A DNA stretch of 64,000 bases from Branchinecta lynchi. Lineage: Eukaryota > Arthropoda > Branchiopoda > Anostraca > Branchinectidae. Under the pieces are notes generated by a model. The model was not told the origin of the DNA. It ran no database searches and was given only the letters and a program-made list of their open reading frames with translations. A program made the position numbers and the translations under genes. The stretch is from NCBI GenBank assembly GCA_023053575.1, contig JAKZAP010000001.1, positions 27,050,533 through 27,114,532 on the forward strand, written 5' to 3'. Below are positions 45,386 through 55,215 of the stretch, piece after piece; within the stretch, counting starts at the first letter, position 1, and every line of letters begins with the position of its first letter.

Positions 45386-45609
45386 CCAGAGACAGCCCTG
45401 AGTGCAACGAACGCAGCTAATATATCTGCTGCGAGTAACCCGGGGCTTAAGTGCTTTAACCCGGTTGAGGCAAGGAACTCCGTATTCCATTTCATTCAGG
45501 ATGTGTACAAGTGGAGCTTTGCAGGCGGAACAATTGGTGCTTGGAGCAACGTTAACGAAGATGAGGCTAATCCTGGAGGGCTCCACAGTTTCAAGTGTAG
45601 GCTAGCGTA
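45382..45609 (+). other. Unexplained open frame without ATG, possible coding relic
   Basis: A plus-strand frame is open from about 45358 to a TAA at 45609. Past the MITE end it reads TALSATNAANISAASNPGLK, then CFNPVEARNSVFHFIQDVYK and WSFAGGTIGAWSNVNEDEAN. Composition and residue use look protein-like, unlike neighbouring repeats. There is no ATG. I do not recognise the family. It could be the end of a captured gene, an old viral insertion or chance. Confidence 0.3.
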
Positions 45610-45790
45610 AGGTAGAAATTACTGTTATTGGTTAGGTCACTCTAGCTGCATAAAAGCGCCACACATAGAACAAATTGCGCACTGTTAATGAGCTGAGTTT
45701 AAGAAAAAATAACAAAACCTAACCTATGGCTAGTATTGCCGAAAAGATTTCTAACACAAACTTCTTCGCGCTATATAGATGCAAAATGTT

Positions 45791-46150
45791 TTTAAAGGAC
45801 CTGTCTTACCAATAATACTAACGCAACCTATTTCCGTGATCACTCCATTCGTTTCTAAACCCGGATACCCGAATTCCGTAAGGTACATTTTAACCTCTAG
45901 CAAAACCTCACTGATTTTCTCACTTGCCGTACCTCCGATGAGAACCACGCTGTCGACGGTTGTCTGCGAGATGTGTTTCCATCAGAAAAACCGGTTATGT
46001 AAATTTTTCCCTAAAAGTCAACGGGTCTCGAAAACGGCTTAAAACAGTCAAAAGGGTGGGTAATTTCTTGAAAGCAAAGCCTATATTTAAAGTATTCAAC
46101 TATTTTAAAATACTGCAAGTTGAAGAGTAGATGGTGCGTGGGGTCCTTGG
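45791..46150 (-). mobile_element. Family F, copy 4
   Basis: The ends TTTAAAGGACCTG and GGGGTCCTT are inverted. On the minus strand a 66-codon frame (45751-45948) crosses it, including ETNGVITEIGCVSIIGKTGP. The same bases in copies 1-3 carry stops, so coding is not supported. Confidence 0.7.
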
Positions 46151-46739
46151 AGGTATGGCAAGACCTTTTTCGGTGATTATTATTACTCGGCCACGGAGCC
46201 TGTAAGGACTAAGTTGCAAGTTTACGATTCTGGAAATCTGTTAAACCCTACTGCCCAAATCCGGAAGTCCAATAAGTATCCTCATTGAGATGTTTTGTCT
46301 TGTTTATTCACGAATTGGACACCGACGTTGACACTTCATCCATGTTCGAAATGCATGGAACACGATCTAGTGTATACGGGAATACGACGGATATCGGGAA
46401 CAAAACCACATTAATTTGTCGTTTCCTCAAGCCAGACTGGACGGAATCTAGTCGGAACTCGTAGTCTCTTGTAAATGCTCGCTTTTCATCGGAAGAAGTT
46501 GGAATTACAATTGCCGGGAATAAATCAGCTTTCATTCTCCGCAAGTAACTCCCTAGACCGTGAGAAACGAGTGGTCGCTCGGATATCGTTTTCTAAGACC
46601 ATTAAACTGATGGCGACAAGAGGATTGGCCCTGCTAAAAACGAGAAAATCGTGTTATTGCCAGCACATGCATCTTTCACGAAGATGTTTTTATAATAAAA
46701 TCGTTAAAATGTTCTTTCTTTCCTTTTTTTCTCAATATC
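46151..46739. other. No feature recognised
   Basis: Two overlapping short frames (46308-46544 minus, 46475-46750 plus) have no recognisable family. Confidence 0.45.
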
Positions 46740-46830
46740 TTTTAATCTAGAATGCAGTAAGTTTACATCAGTTCAAAGATCGACTAAAGAAACATTTCTT
46801 GACAGACCACCATTGACAGAGTAAAAGTTT
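46740..46830 (+). pseudogene. Possible LINE terminal fragment
   Basis: The short frame SLHQFKDRLKKHFLTDHH followed by a stop resembles the final residues of CR1/Jockey-like reverse transcriptases (FKxRLKxHFL). It is too short for certainty. T-rich sequence follows. Confidence 0.35.
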
Positions 46831-47079
46831 ACTTCATCAGTTTCGTTGATTGGTTGATTTTGGTACGACGGCATGGTTTACCACTTATTGTTTTTTTTTC
46901 TTTGCTTTCTTGCTTCATTTCTTTTTGTTCTTCCTCTTTCAGTTTTCTTCTCTTTTTCGAAAGTACGTGAAAATTAATTTAAAGTGGATTTTTTTTTTAC
47001 TGCCCCCACAGGCCCATTTTGGCTTTCCAGCAGTCAGAGGTATCGACTACATGTGTGAAGGATGGTAAGAGGGTTACAA

Positions 47080-47318
47080 AAGGTGTATCCATGCAGTTTA
47101 GTATGTACAAGTTGGTTCGTATAATAAAGAGTATTAAACTAACAAAAAAAATAAAAAAAATAACAAGCATTAACAGGAGGACCTGAAAAAACACCGAAAA
47201 AGCATCTGCTGACTTTTCCGATATCATGACGATAAACAACAAAGTCAGCAGATGCTTTTCCGAGGTTTCCTGGTAATGCGCGCCCCCAAGTGTTGTCTGT
47301 TGAAAGTGCACATCCTTG
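47080..47318. mobile_element. Foldback MITE family L, copy 2
   Basis: The right side has GTGTTGTCTGTTGAAAGTGC and CACATCCTT, as in copy 1. The centre is the hairpin AAAAGCATCTGCTGACTTT and AAAGTCAGCAGATGCTTTT. The left side is more diverged. Confidence 0.6.
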
Positions 47319-47662
47319 TTTGATCTGTTAGGAAACTTCTGTTACTGTAGTGCTTCAGGTATCTTTGTAGGTGAATTTCTCTTTTCCTGAAATCCATCAT
47401 TTCAATCCCAAGTCACATTTTTCTTTTATGTAGTTTCGACGTAGTTTCGCTTGGTAGCGTTTTGATTGAAAAAGTTTTACTTCACGCCGTTTTGTTTGTC
47501 CATTCCATTTGCTGTAGTTTGCCTCGCAAGTAGGCTATAGTTTCTCGTAGTTGGACTAATAGGAGTATCGGAGACAAGAACCAAATAAAACGCAAGTAAG
47601 ACAAAACAGGAGCTAAACTACAAATTTGGACGAAACAGAAGTGAATACGAACAAAACGCATT

Positions 47663-48032
47663 TACCATAGGTTCACACAGAGCAAATCGCGGCGATGAAT
47701 GAGATTTTTCAATCGCAGCGACAGAAGATTTTTATCGCCTGTTTGTCACACTGAATTTTCGACAGAATTTAAAGCGAAAAATTTGAAAAAAAACCTTTTC
47801 TCGCTTTTCATACAAAATGGGGTAGAACTGACAGCAATTATTAATTTTTATAAAAGTGAATCATCAAAAGGGTCATCCATGTTGCTGTTGCGTGCATAAA
47901 ACCGTACTGTCGCCCGATTAAAGTTGAATTTTCCGAACATTGAAAATCGCCTGACGAAGCAACAGAAATCGCCGATTTTGGCGACGAAAATCTCGGCAAC
48001 GGCCGATATCGCCTGAGTGTGAACGTAGGGTT
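47663..48032. mobile_element. MITE with TTCACAC ends
   Basis: The ends ATAGGTTCACACAGAGCAA and CGCCTGAGTGTGAACGTAGG are imperfect inverted repeats. CGATTTT and TCGCC motifs recur in both arms. No coding; a 66-codon frame inside is not conserved with anything recognised. Confidence 0.6.
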
Positions 48033-48153
48033 ACTCTTCAATCCCGGATACTCCCGTCAAACAATACTCTGCGGGTGGCTCAGATTCGCCATTTGTCCAT
48101 GATGAATCCAATCATGGACTTATTTACCCGATCAATTTTTAGCTTTTGATTCA

Positions 48154-48326
48154 TATATTTAAGTAATTAATTACTTTGTTTATTTATGACCCGCCATTTC
48201 GAAAAAGCGGAGTAAACGAAAGATAATTAATAAAACACATACACACACAGAAGAAGACACTTAATTTTCAATCTTCGGCCAGGAAGCAGTGGATAAATAA
48301 CATATTATTATATAATAATAATATGT
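48154..48326 (-). repeat. LINE 3' end flanked by an 18-bp target-site duplication
   Basis: The fragment shares GACCCGCCATTT and ATCTTCGGCCAGGAAGCAGT with the piece at 52681-52890, so both belong to one family. The sequence TTTTTAGCTTTTGATTCA occurs at 48136-48153 and 48327-48344, precisely flanking it. This is the mark of target-primed reverse transcription. Its upstream end (48299-48327) is a perfect AT-rich palindrome. Confidence 0.75.
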
Positions 48327-48654
48327 TTTTTAGCTTTTGATTCACGTATATCCACCCTCTGATGTAAGGCACCGTCAAGGCGAGACAAGATTCCAGGCAT
48401 CAAACATCCCTATCCTCAATAGCAACAAGTACGAAGAAGACATCCAAATATTACTAACAATTAGGTCAGGTGACTCCAAAAACCAAAATGCAGAAGAACC
48501 TCTACCCTTTCGAAGACCCAATCGAACAACAAGAACTGTAGCCGTGTCCAGAATGAAGTCACAACACCAGCTTTAACTCCAACCAATTTTCAGAGAAGAA
48601 GTTTACAAAACCAGATATTTAAGGAAGAATCTTTAATTGTTTTTCCAGAAGTTC

Positions 48655-48750
48655 ATTTTAAGCCTGAAGAGGACCCTTGTCAAGAAGGGTCGAAATATAG
48701 CTCTAATAAAATATAGCTAACTTATCCGTTTTTCACCGTCAAATATAATT
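48655..48750 (+). mobile_element. Ribozyme-like repeat, single arm
   Basis: CTGAAGA at 48664, stem CCCTT/AAGGG, GAAATATAGCT and CTTATC are present in order, followed by CCGTTTTTCACCGTCAAAT. This is the second sub-type of the family (AGCTCTAATAAAAT loop). Confidence 0.75.
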
Positions 48751-49011
48751 AGGTGTAGATGATATCTAAAACTCCTATATAAGGCATTGCAGTGGATGGT
48801 GTCTAAAACTCCCAAATAAGGCATTCATAGAGGGTTGCTAATCACGGGAGGATTTAGTATTCTCGGCAGCGCCGATTTAGGTCAAAAGAGAAGAAGGGGA
48901 CGAGAGACTTATTTGCAACTCAAATTGTTTGAATATCGTCTCTCACTCCAGATGTTTTTCAATTATATTTAGGTTTCAACCAACTGAAGTTCATATTTCT
49001 AAAACATTTAC

Positions 49012-49211
49012 CTTTTAAGATCCCGCTGCTTGCTGCTCATTGCCATGCCAAATAAGGACTTCTTCAGAACTGAACCGTTCAAGCCACTATTGACTTTATC
49101 GAATATTCTGTTCAAAAGTCGTGGTACAGCGGGCGTAACAGTCGGTCGCAAAGCTTTGAAGTCATCCATGAGGTTCCGGATGTCTCCGGCGTAGAAACCA
49201 ACAGAGCCGCC
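49012..49211 (-). CDS. ACSL exon, central adenylation domain
   Basis: This exon has 200 nt: 66 codons in phase 0 at its start, plus two bases (AG) that complete an Arg codon with the next exon. The acceptor is CATCACAG| at 49212-49219 and the donor AG|GTAAATG at 49011. The peptide begins GGSVGFYAGDIRNLMDDFKA and includes TVTPAVPRLLNRIFDKV, the family block that in animal ACSLs lies between PLAHMLER and the GIIxNNxLWD region. No residues are missing relative to that arrangement, so it joins the exon at 54720-54938 directly. The region forms the central core shared by long-chain acyl-CoA synthetases. The upstream intron is about 5.5 kb and the downstream intron about 14.7 kb. Confidence 0.95.
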
Positions 49212-49992
49212 CTGTGATGAAAACATCGTTATTTTCCGAAGCTGAGACCGAAAATTCCCTTTCAGGGCTTAGATGGCAGTGGAGTCAACCTTTTCAGAAG
49301 TTGAGTGCCTTTAGGTCAAATACTCGAGCCTGGATAGAGCCAAACCAACAGCGCTGCATTGTGCGAAGAAAATTTTTATTCAATTCAATTCGATGCAATT
49401 TGTTTTCGAAAATTCCCGCACGGACGAAGCCGAACATTAGATTTTTCGTCGTGTACATCCTCGCCACATAACTCAAAAATTAAAAACAACTGTACCCAAT
49501 GTTATTCATTTGGTCAATGTACATGTGTCTCTCAGTAAAACTCTAAGTAAAACCTTATCGTTATACATAACATGTCAACTAATCAAGCATCTAAATCATA
49601 ATTCGGTCAAGTTAACATCAAGCTAAACACTAGATAATATCAAAAATTATAATATCTACATTCCAGTAACAACACACACAGAAATGCGGTTAATTTATGG
49701 AGGCGTTTTGGAATACCCGTTAAAAAGATCAATGAACGACTGAAAGAAACTTTTTGTTATATCGGTCATCGGAATATACGAAGCGATAAAAATTTATTCG
49801 AAGCGATACTAAAAGTTGGCTTTTAAGGGCAAAGATGGCTGTGGAGTCGACCTTTACATGCCGACTTGCAACGGCACCTTCTATAGATAGATAGTACATA
49901 GATGACAGTGGTGTCCGAATTTTCAGTAGTTGGCCTCATTCCAGTTCAGGGCCCCAAGTGAACTACACTGGCAGAAGTTTCATAACATATAA

Positions 49993-50301
49993 CACAAGGA
50001 TGCGCGATTTCAACAGACAACACTTGGCATGTTATCTGTTGTGATTTTGAAAAGGTTATGCATTAGATGTCATGTATGGCAAGCATTCCAGGAAGAGCCA
50101 AAAAAAAGCCGAACAAGCATATGCAGACTTTTTTGTTTATCTTCATGATATCGCAAAAGTAGGCACATGCTTTTTCGACGGTGTTTCGGCTGTTCCTGAC
50201 AATGCTAGTTATGCATAACATATAATGCATAACATTTTCAAATTCACAGTGGACATCACACCAAGTGATATCTGTTGAAACTGCGCATCCTTTTATAAGA
50301 C
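49993..50301. mobile_element. Foldback MITE family L, copy 1
   Basis: The arms are ~150 bp and inverted: GGATGCGCGATTTCAACAGA on the left against TATCTGTTGAAACTGCGCAT on the right. They continue through GTTATGCAT and AAGCATATGC/GCACATGCTTTTTCG. It is almost entirely hairpin. Confidence 0.8.
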
Positions 50302-50363
50302 TTCCGACAGTGCAGTTTCTGTTTGTCTCCCGTTGTCTCACAATCGACGTTTATGTAGACATA

Positions 50364-50691
50364 AGTTGCGTTTTCGCAGATACCACGGTACCTGATACAA
50401 CGGTCAAAAGCCGCTTTAGCAGTTACCGTGGTATCTGAAAAAAGTCATGTCACTTTCATCACAACCAATAATGGAGCCTAGGATTTTGTCAGATTTGTGT
50501 GAAAGACGGTTGGAACTTAGTGATGTGACTGGATGTCACTTTTTCTTTTTGGAATGACTTCGAAAAGCGCAGTTTCGGCAACTGTCGTTTTTGCAGAGCA
50601 ACCGTAGTATCAGATACCACAGCAACTGCAAAAACGAATAATTGCGGATCTAGTCACCGTGGTAACAGATACCATGGTATCTGCAAAAGAA
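50364..50691. mobile_element. MITE family D, copy 2
   Basis: It starts AGTTGCGTTTTCGCAGATAC and ends CCATGGTATCTGCAAAAG. The interior matches copy 1 in order (GTCAAAAGCCG, GACTTCGAAAAG, AATTGCGGATCTAGT). Confidence 0.85.
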
Positions 50692-51419
50692 CTATAGTAA
50701 CGGTAGTCGGTAGCACCACCGAGTAATATGCAAAACTTCCATTACCTGGTAAGAAGAATATTGGATTTCCAACTGATCAACGTGTAGATCTTTGTTTTAC
50801 TGTGTTTTGACAAGTGGTGACGGTGAGGCATAGGGGATTAACAGAAAGCCCGCTTGAAGCGCTGAACTGGAATACGTCGAGTTGAGTGTCTTCAGGTCAA
50901 CCACTCTAGAATGTTTACATATGGCCAGACTGACAGCGCCGCATAGTGGCAAGAAAATCATGACTGAATGCTGGCACTAGAAGTTGTCTTTCAGGGCGTA
51001 GATGGCAGCGGAGTCGACCTTTTCAGATTTAAGGTGGTAGTCATGGATAAATACTTTGTTGCTCAATACTCCAAGGACCATGGTAAGGCAAAACAGGAAA
51101 AGAAAAACATCATACTCGGGAAACAAACTATTCATAAAATAGCTAGCAAATAACTCCCTTGTCCAAAAACCTTGCTTGTGCTCCCTAATAGACGCGACCG
51201 AGTTTCCTGCTAGACAAAAATCACTAAATAGCATCTTGAAAGTTGGTGATCTAGAGGTCGAAAATGCGAGAATCTTTGCGAAACAACACCATTAAAGGAG
51301 TCATGACCCTTTTCAAGAAGAAAACGGCACTGCAAGGTGTCTTTTCACGAACTAAGTCTGTGGCCATTAAAGAGAGATAGCCACAAAGATCTTGACATTT
51401 CCGTTCCGCACTTTCACCT

Positions 51420-52240
51420 GTCCTGGCAGATGCTTGACACAGTTTGGCATGACTTCGAAATCGGAACTGGCTCATCACGGAGTTGATACAAGATAAGTAG
51501 TCCGTAGTGATTTGCTAGCGTCGCGACACGTACGAACTTGAAACGGCCGGACACTTCGGTGCACCTGACATTTCCGCACCTTTTTTTTTCTGGCAAGAGT
51601 GTGCATTCCAGATCGGAATACCGGGACCACGTCAGAATTCTTATTTTGTAGAATTACGACCTCATCATCTATCCCCGGGCATTGGGGCATAAGCCGTCAA
51701 GTCACGCTGGCAATTTACCATCATTAGTGTCAAGAATTCAACTTGGGTATTTAGGAGAGCAGTTGAGAGTCCCTCCCCACCACCCAAAAAAAACCCTACA
51801 AAAACAATCGTTTCTTACATGCTTTAACGTCTGATGTAAGTATTTTTGGTACTTTTTGGTCTCCCCCCCCCCCCCCGAAATAAATCCCTGGACACGGACT
51901 TGCCTATTGCATTTTTTCGAATTTCTGGCAAGAGATGGCGCATAATTCTCTCCGGAATTCCGGGACCACGTCATTTTCTTTTTCGTGTACTTTAAGCACC
52001 TGATGTTTCCGCAAAGATTTGTTTTACTTGAAATGCTGGCAAGACGAGTTGAGTCTCTCCGAAATTCCGGGATCATTTCGAACTTCTTATTTTCCTAACA
52101 ACGCCCAGAGTGACAAATGCTAGCGTGAAAGGCAAAGTCACAACTGAAAACGCCCTGACACCTGACATGTCTACACCTATTTCTTTTACTCCGAAATTCT
52201 GGCAAAAGGTGGCGCAATACGAATCCACTCGGAGCTCGGG
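51420..52240. repeat. Degenerate tandem array of ~110-150-bp modules
   Basis: CCTGACATTTCCGC or close variants, CTGGCAAGAG, and CCGGGACCACGTCA recur about four times (51567, 51960, 52000, 52150). The array is interrupted by a family H fragment. Identity is low. Confidence 0.5.
51765..51893 (-). mobile_element. MITE family H, partial reverse copy
   Basis: CCCCCGAAATAAATCCCTGG at about 51874 is the family end in reverse. The other end is a run of CCCACCACCC without the TATCC terminus. It interrupts a degenerate tandem array. Confidence 0.65.
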
Positions 52241-52680
52241 GAGCTCAGCAATGCGGATATGCTGTTTGAACTCAGATGGGATTCGGTATTGTGTTTTTCA
52301 CTCATTTGCAATCATCATGCACTAATTCTGCGCTCACCTCATTTGCAAGCAATAGCGCATCTTCAATCTCCTGGCAATGGCTGCGACAAACACAAAACAT
52401 GACGAAAACAAAGATTTGTTTTATTTTTAGCGTGATTTAAGGAGTTGTTTCTAGACCAAATGCATAATACAGCTCCTAGGACAACAGCTACCAAAGATTC
52501 TGATGTCAAAACAGTATCTACCGACTACCACAGCCATCAACCCCATTTTGACCTCTAAACCCGTTCGGCTATTATTTAAAAAATGATTATTTCCCTTCAA
52601 TGTGTAGCCCTAGCGCTTGTAATGCTCAGAGAGCTAATAGACAAGCGCCTACTGTCTATTAAATACGGCCGTACAATATT

Positions 52681-52890
52681 AAGTAAGTAAGTAATTCATT
52701 TATGACCCGCCATTTTGAAAAGGCGGAATAAATGACGAAAATAAACAAAATAAACAGAACACATATATACACACAGAAAAAGACACTTAATTTTTAATCT
52801 TCGGCCAGGAAGCAGTGGACGACATCGTGTGCTGGTTGGGCCTTGTTGTCCATGAAAGTGATGACGAAACATCCAAAAGGGTAACACTTG
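52681..52890 (-). repeat. LINE 3' end with TTAC tail
   Basis: On the minus strand the fragment ends GGCGGGTCATAAATGAAT followed by TTAC repeats. It matches 48154-48326 over about 110 bp. A third short match (GACCCGCCATTT and AAGCGGAGTAATGA) lies at about 45034-45065. Only UTR sequence is seen. Confidence 0.65.
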
Positions 52891-53066
52891 CATCTTGAAT
52901 TTTGAATTTCTCCGTCAATTTATGGTTATGACATAATTTCGACAAGTGGAGCGAGTATTTATCTCCTCCGATCGGTCGTTTACCTGTTCACCACCCCATT
53001 GGCTTAATTCTCATCTGTGAATGGACATGTTCATTTTTTCTTATTTTTGTATTTACTTTTTTACAG

Positions 53067-53354
53067 CACCTTTGCCTTCGGGCTGTGCGTAGGAAATCAT
53101 TTATGCATTTGTTGATTATTTCACGAAGGCTTGAGGCGAAAACCAATAGTCGCACGAGCCTTGTCAGCCGGTCTATAATGATTCGGAAAACAGACGCTCC
53201 GCGCTACGTCGTCACTAGTAGACAAATTCCGCTTTACAAGACCAGAATTCCGCGCGGCGCCGTTTCAGACCGAACTCCTATCGCACAGCGTCACAGTTCA
53301 CTTGCCGGAACTCAAAATAGCCAAAGTAGAAGATTATACCATTTATTAACACCG
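53067..53354 (+). other. Candidate exon on the plus strand inside an ACSL intron
   Basis: It lies between a strong acceptor (CTTTTTTACAG|) and a donor-like CCG|GTATGT, 288 nt, exactly 96 codons, with no stop in frame. The peptide is basic, Arg-rich and contains RRKSFMHLLIISRRLEAK and YVVTSRQIPLYKTRIPRGAV. The GC and CpG content rises sharply against AT-rich surroundings. I do not recognise it. It could be a nested antisense gene exon or part of a transposon. Confidence 0.3.
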
Positions 53355-53414
53355 GTATGTATATTTTTTATCGGCACATATATTTTACTGCATGATTGGG
53401 ATTAAAACAATACC

Positions 53415-53612
53415 TAAAAATCGTAAGTCAGCTACGATGTGTGAAAGCGATATTTCGGCCCTTCTTGGCATGGGTCGTCGTCAGACTAATGCTTGGCTGA
53501 AGGACACGAACCTGCTGCCTGCAGGTCCGTTTCTTCTAAATATCGCTATCAAACGTCCATTTCATTTTTAGCCGTTGTTTTAATATAAGTTTCTCTGTCA
53601 GCTTGGGCTCAA
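53415..53612. mobile_element. Ribozyme-like repeat, diverged
   Basis: On the minus strand: CTGACGA, CCCATGCCAAGAAGGGCC and GAAATATCGC. The right flank CAGCTTGGGCTCAAGGGAT is the family terminal sequence in reverse. Confidence 0.6.
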
Positions 53613-53656
53613 GGGATACTTACGTACATTATTGGCTTTTGGAATACACACATACA

Positions 53657-53828
53657 CAGGCCCGTATCCAGGAATTTATTTCGGGGGGGGGGGGGGCCTT
53701 TCGGGAGGGGGGGGGTTGTCTGCGGGTCAGACAAAAAAGACATAGATCAGACGGAAAAGCCTGTACAAATAATTATTTTTGTATGTTTCGGGGGGGGGGG
53801 TCAACCCCCCCCCCTGGATACGGCCCTG
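53657..53828. mobile_element. MITE family H, copy 2
   Basis: CAGGCCCGTATCCAGGAATT at one end and CCCTGGATACGGCCCTG at the other. The middle matches copy 1 (GTCAGACAAAAAAGACATAG and TTTTGTATGTTTCGGGG). Confidence 0.88.
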
Positions 53829-54719
53829 CACATACATATTTATTATCAAGAACAAATAAGCACGAGAACCTCCGCCTCCTTATCTCTGTAATACGGCCAT
53901 GTGGAGTCAAATAGATTCCCGATACCCTGCCCGATGCAAACGAGCTAAGGGTAGGAGCTACGTGGAACCTCAAAATTCGTTACCTCTACAAACACGAGTA
54001 TATCGCAGTAGTGCCACGGAGAAGGACTGTGGAGAGTGACAGCTGATTGGTTGTCTACCCTTGTGACATAACATCTGAAACACTGCTGAGCGTGTCACGC
54101 ACGCCTGCTACAGTTTTTCCTCTGATAAGCGCAGCGGCGAAGAGGGAAGTAGACGGTTGTCAACCAGAGATGGGCGAATCCGACCATGAAAGGATTCTAA
54201 TCCGAATCCAGGGCTAGGTACGAAACCGATTCCGAATCCACCATTTCATGCTGAGGATTCGAATCCGGAATCGAATCCGGATTCGAAGCCGACCTTGACA
54301 AAAATCAAATCATAAACATAGGTTATAGTTTAAAAATGAGAGGTGACGAAAAGCATATAAGGTAATCGGAAAACGTGATAAATTACTGAGGATGGCTGGT
54401 GGAGATAAAAAAAAAATTGGCTTGCCTAAGGCCACTGTGTAAAATTTCGGAAATGGAAACTGGAAGGATGTAGACTAGAAATTTGAGTGGATTCGTAAGA
54501 CTGAGGGTTTGGAACCCAAGTCCGAATCGGAATCCAGCCTGACTAGCAGAAGATCCGAATCCAGATTCGAATTCACCCATCTCTGGTGTCAACTCAAAGC
54601 TCAGCAACTCTGGTCAGTTTGTCGCGGTATCCAAAGTCGGTGCATGGGCCAAAGATGGAGGTTCTATTGGCTTATTTATTCTTGATATTACAGGTTCCTG
54701 GGCCAATGACCCCACTTAC

Positions 54720-54938
54720 CTGCATGTATACTGCGACGTGACAGGTCCGCTCCAACATATGCGCGAGGGGAAGAAAGGAGATCATAACATCGCTGCTCCT
54801 TGGCCTCTGGTCACCCATCTGCAGTGACACCGCTGAGACATCGGCGATAACGTTCTCGTGGGTTAGCATAACTCCTTTGGGGTTTCCGGTGGTACCAGAT
54901 GTATAGCAAACTGTACATAGATCACTGGGGCGAGGTGG
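54720..54938 (-). CDS. ACSL exon with the AMP-binding P-loop
   Basis: This exon encodes 73 codons in phase 0 at both ends. The acceptor is a pyrimidine tract followed by CAG just above 54938. The donor is CAG|GTAAGT at 54719. The peptide opens PPRPSDL and contains CYTSGTTGNPKGVMLTH, the A3 phosphate-binding loop of the ANL adenylating superfamily. It ends with ISFLPLAHMLER and VYMQ, the conserved block after the loop in ACSLs. It therefore supplies the ATP-binding part of the enzyme that forms acyl-adenylate. It is the most upstream exon recognised. Preceding exons should encode the membrane anchor and N-terminal domain, but none could be supported between 54939 and the right edge. Recognition as an ACSL exon is secure. 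Confidence 0.95.
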
Positions 54939-55019
54939 CTGGAAAAAAAATCAGCTTCTTCAAATACCATTTACAAGTGGCGATGGTTTAGGCAACCAGT
55001 ACTCTGGAGCACTTCAACT

Positions 55020-55215
55020 TCGGGGAAGGAAACAAAAATTTTGATTACAGGTTTGTTTCCTTCCCCGAAGTTGAACCAGAGGATTGACAGCCTGACGAGG
55101 ACCCTTGCCAAGAAGGGCCGAAATATCGCTGACGAAGAATCATAGCTGACGTATCCGTTGTAAACATTGTTTGAATAAATGTTTCAAAGTCAGCTTGGGC
55201 TCAAAGAATATTTAT
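55020..55215 (+). mobile_element. Ribozyme-like repeat, single arm with palindromic lead
   Basis: CTGACGA begins at 55092, followed by the stem CCCTT/AAGGG, GAAA and GACGTATC. The arm ends in TTCAAAGTCAGCTTGGGCTC. Upstream, TTTCCTTCCCCGAAGTTGAA is inverted against CAACTTCGGGGAAGGAAAC at 55017-55035. Confidence 0.8.

Larger units (their letters stand above)
18382..54938 (-). other. Partial long-chain acyl-CoA synthetase gene (ACSL1/5/6-like), five internal exons
   Basis: This entry is the gene model linking the five exons listed separately. Each exon is bounded by AG acceptors and GT donors on the minus strand. Their lengths (219, 200, 151, 279, 144) sum to 993 nt, exactly 331 codons, and the phases at all four junctions agree. 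The order of motifs matches the animal ACSL family: ATP loop, PLAHMLER block, VPRLLNR block, GYGQTE, FACS signature, then the IDRKKHIFKL block. Known ACSL proteins are about 650-700 residues, membrane-anchored at ER, mitochondrial outer membrane or peroxisome, and activate long-chain fatty acids to acyl-CoA using ATP and CoA. The first ~250 and last ~100 residues were not located. Introns carry many transposons in both orientations. The exact paralogue is not resolvable here. Confidence 0.93.
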
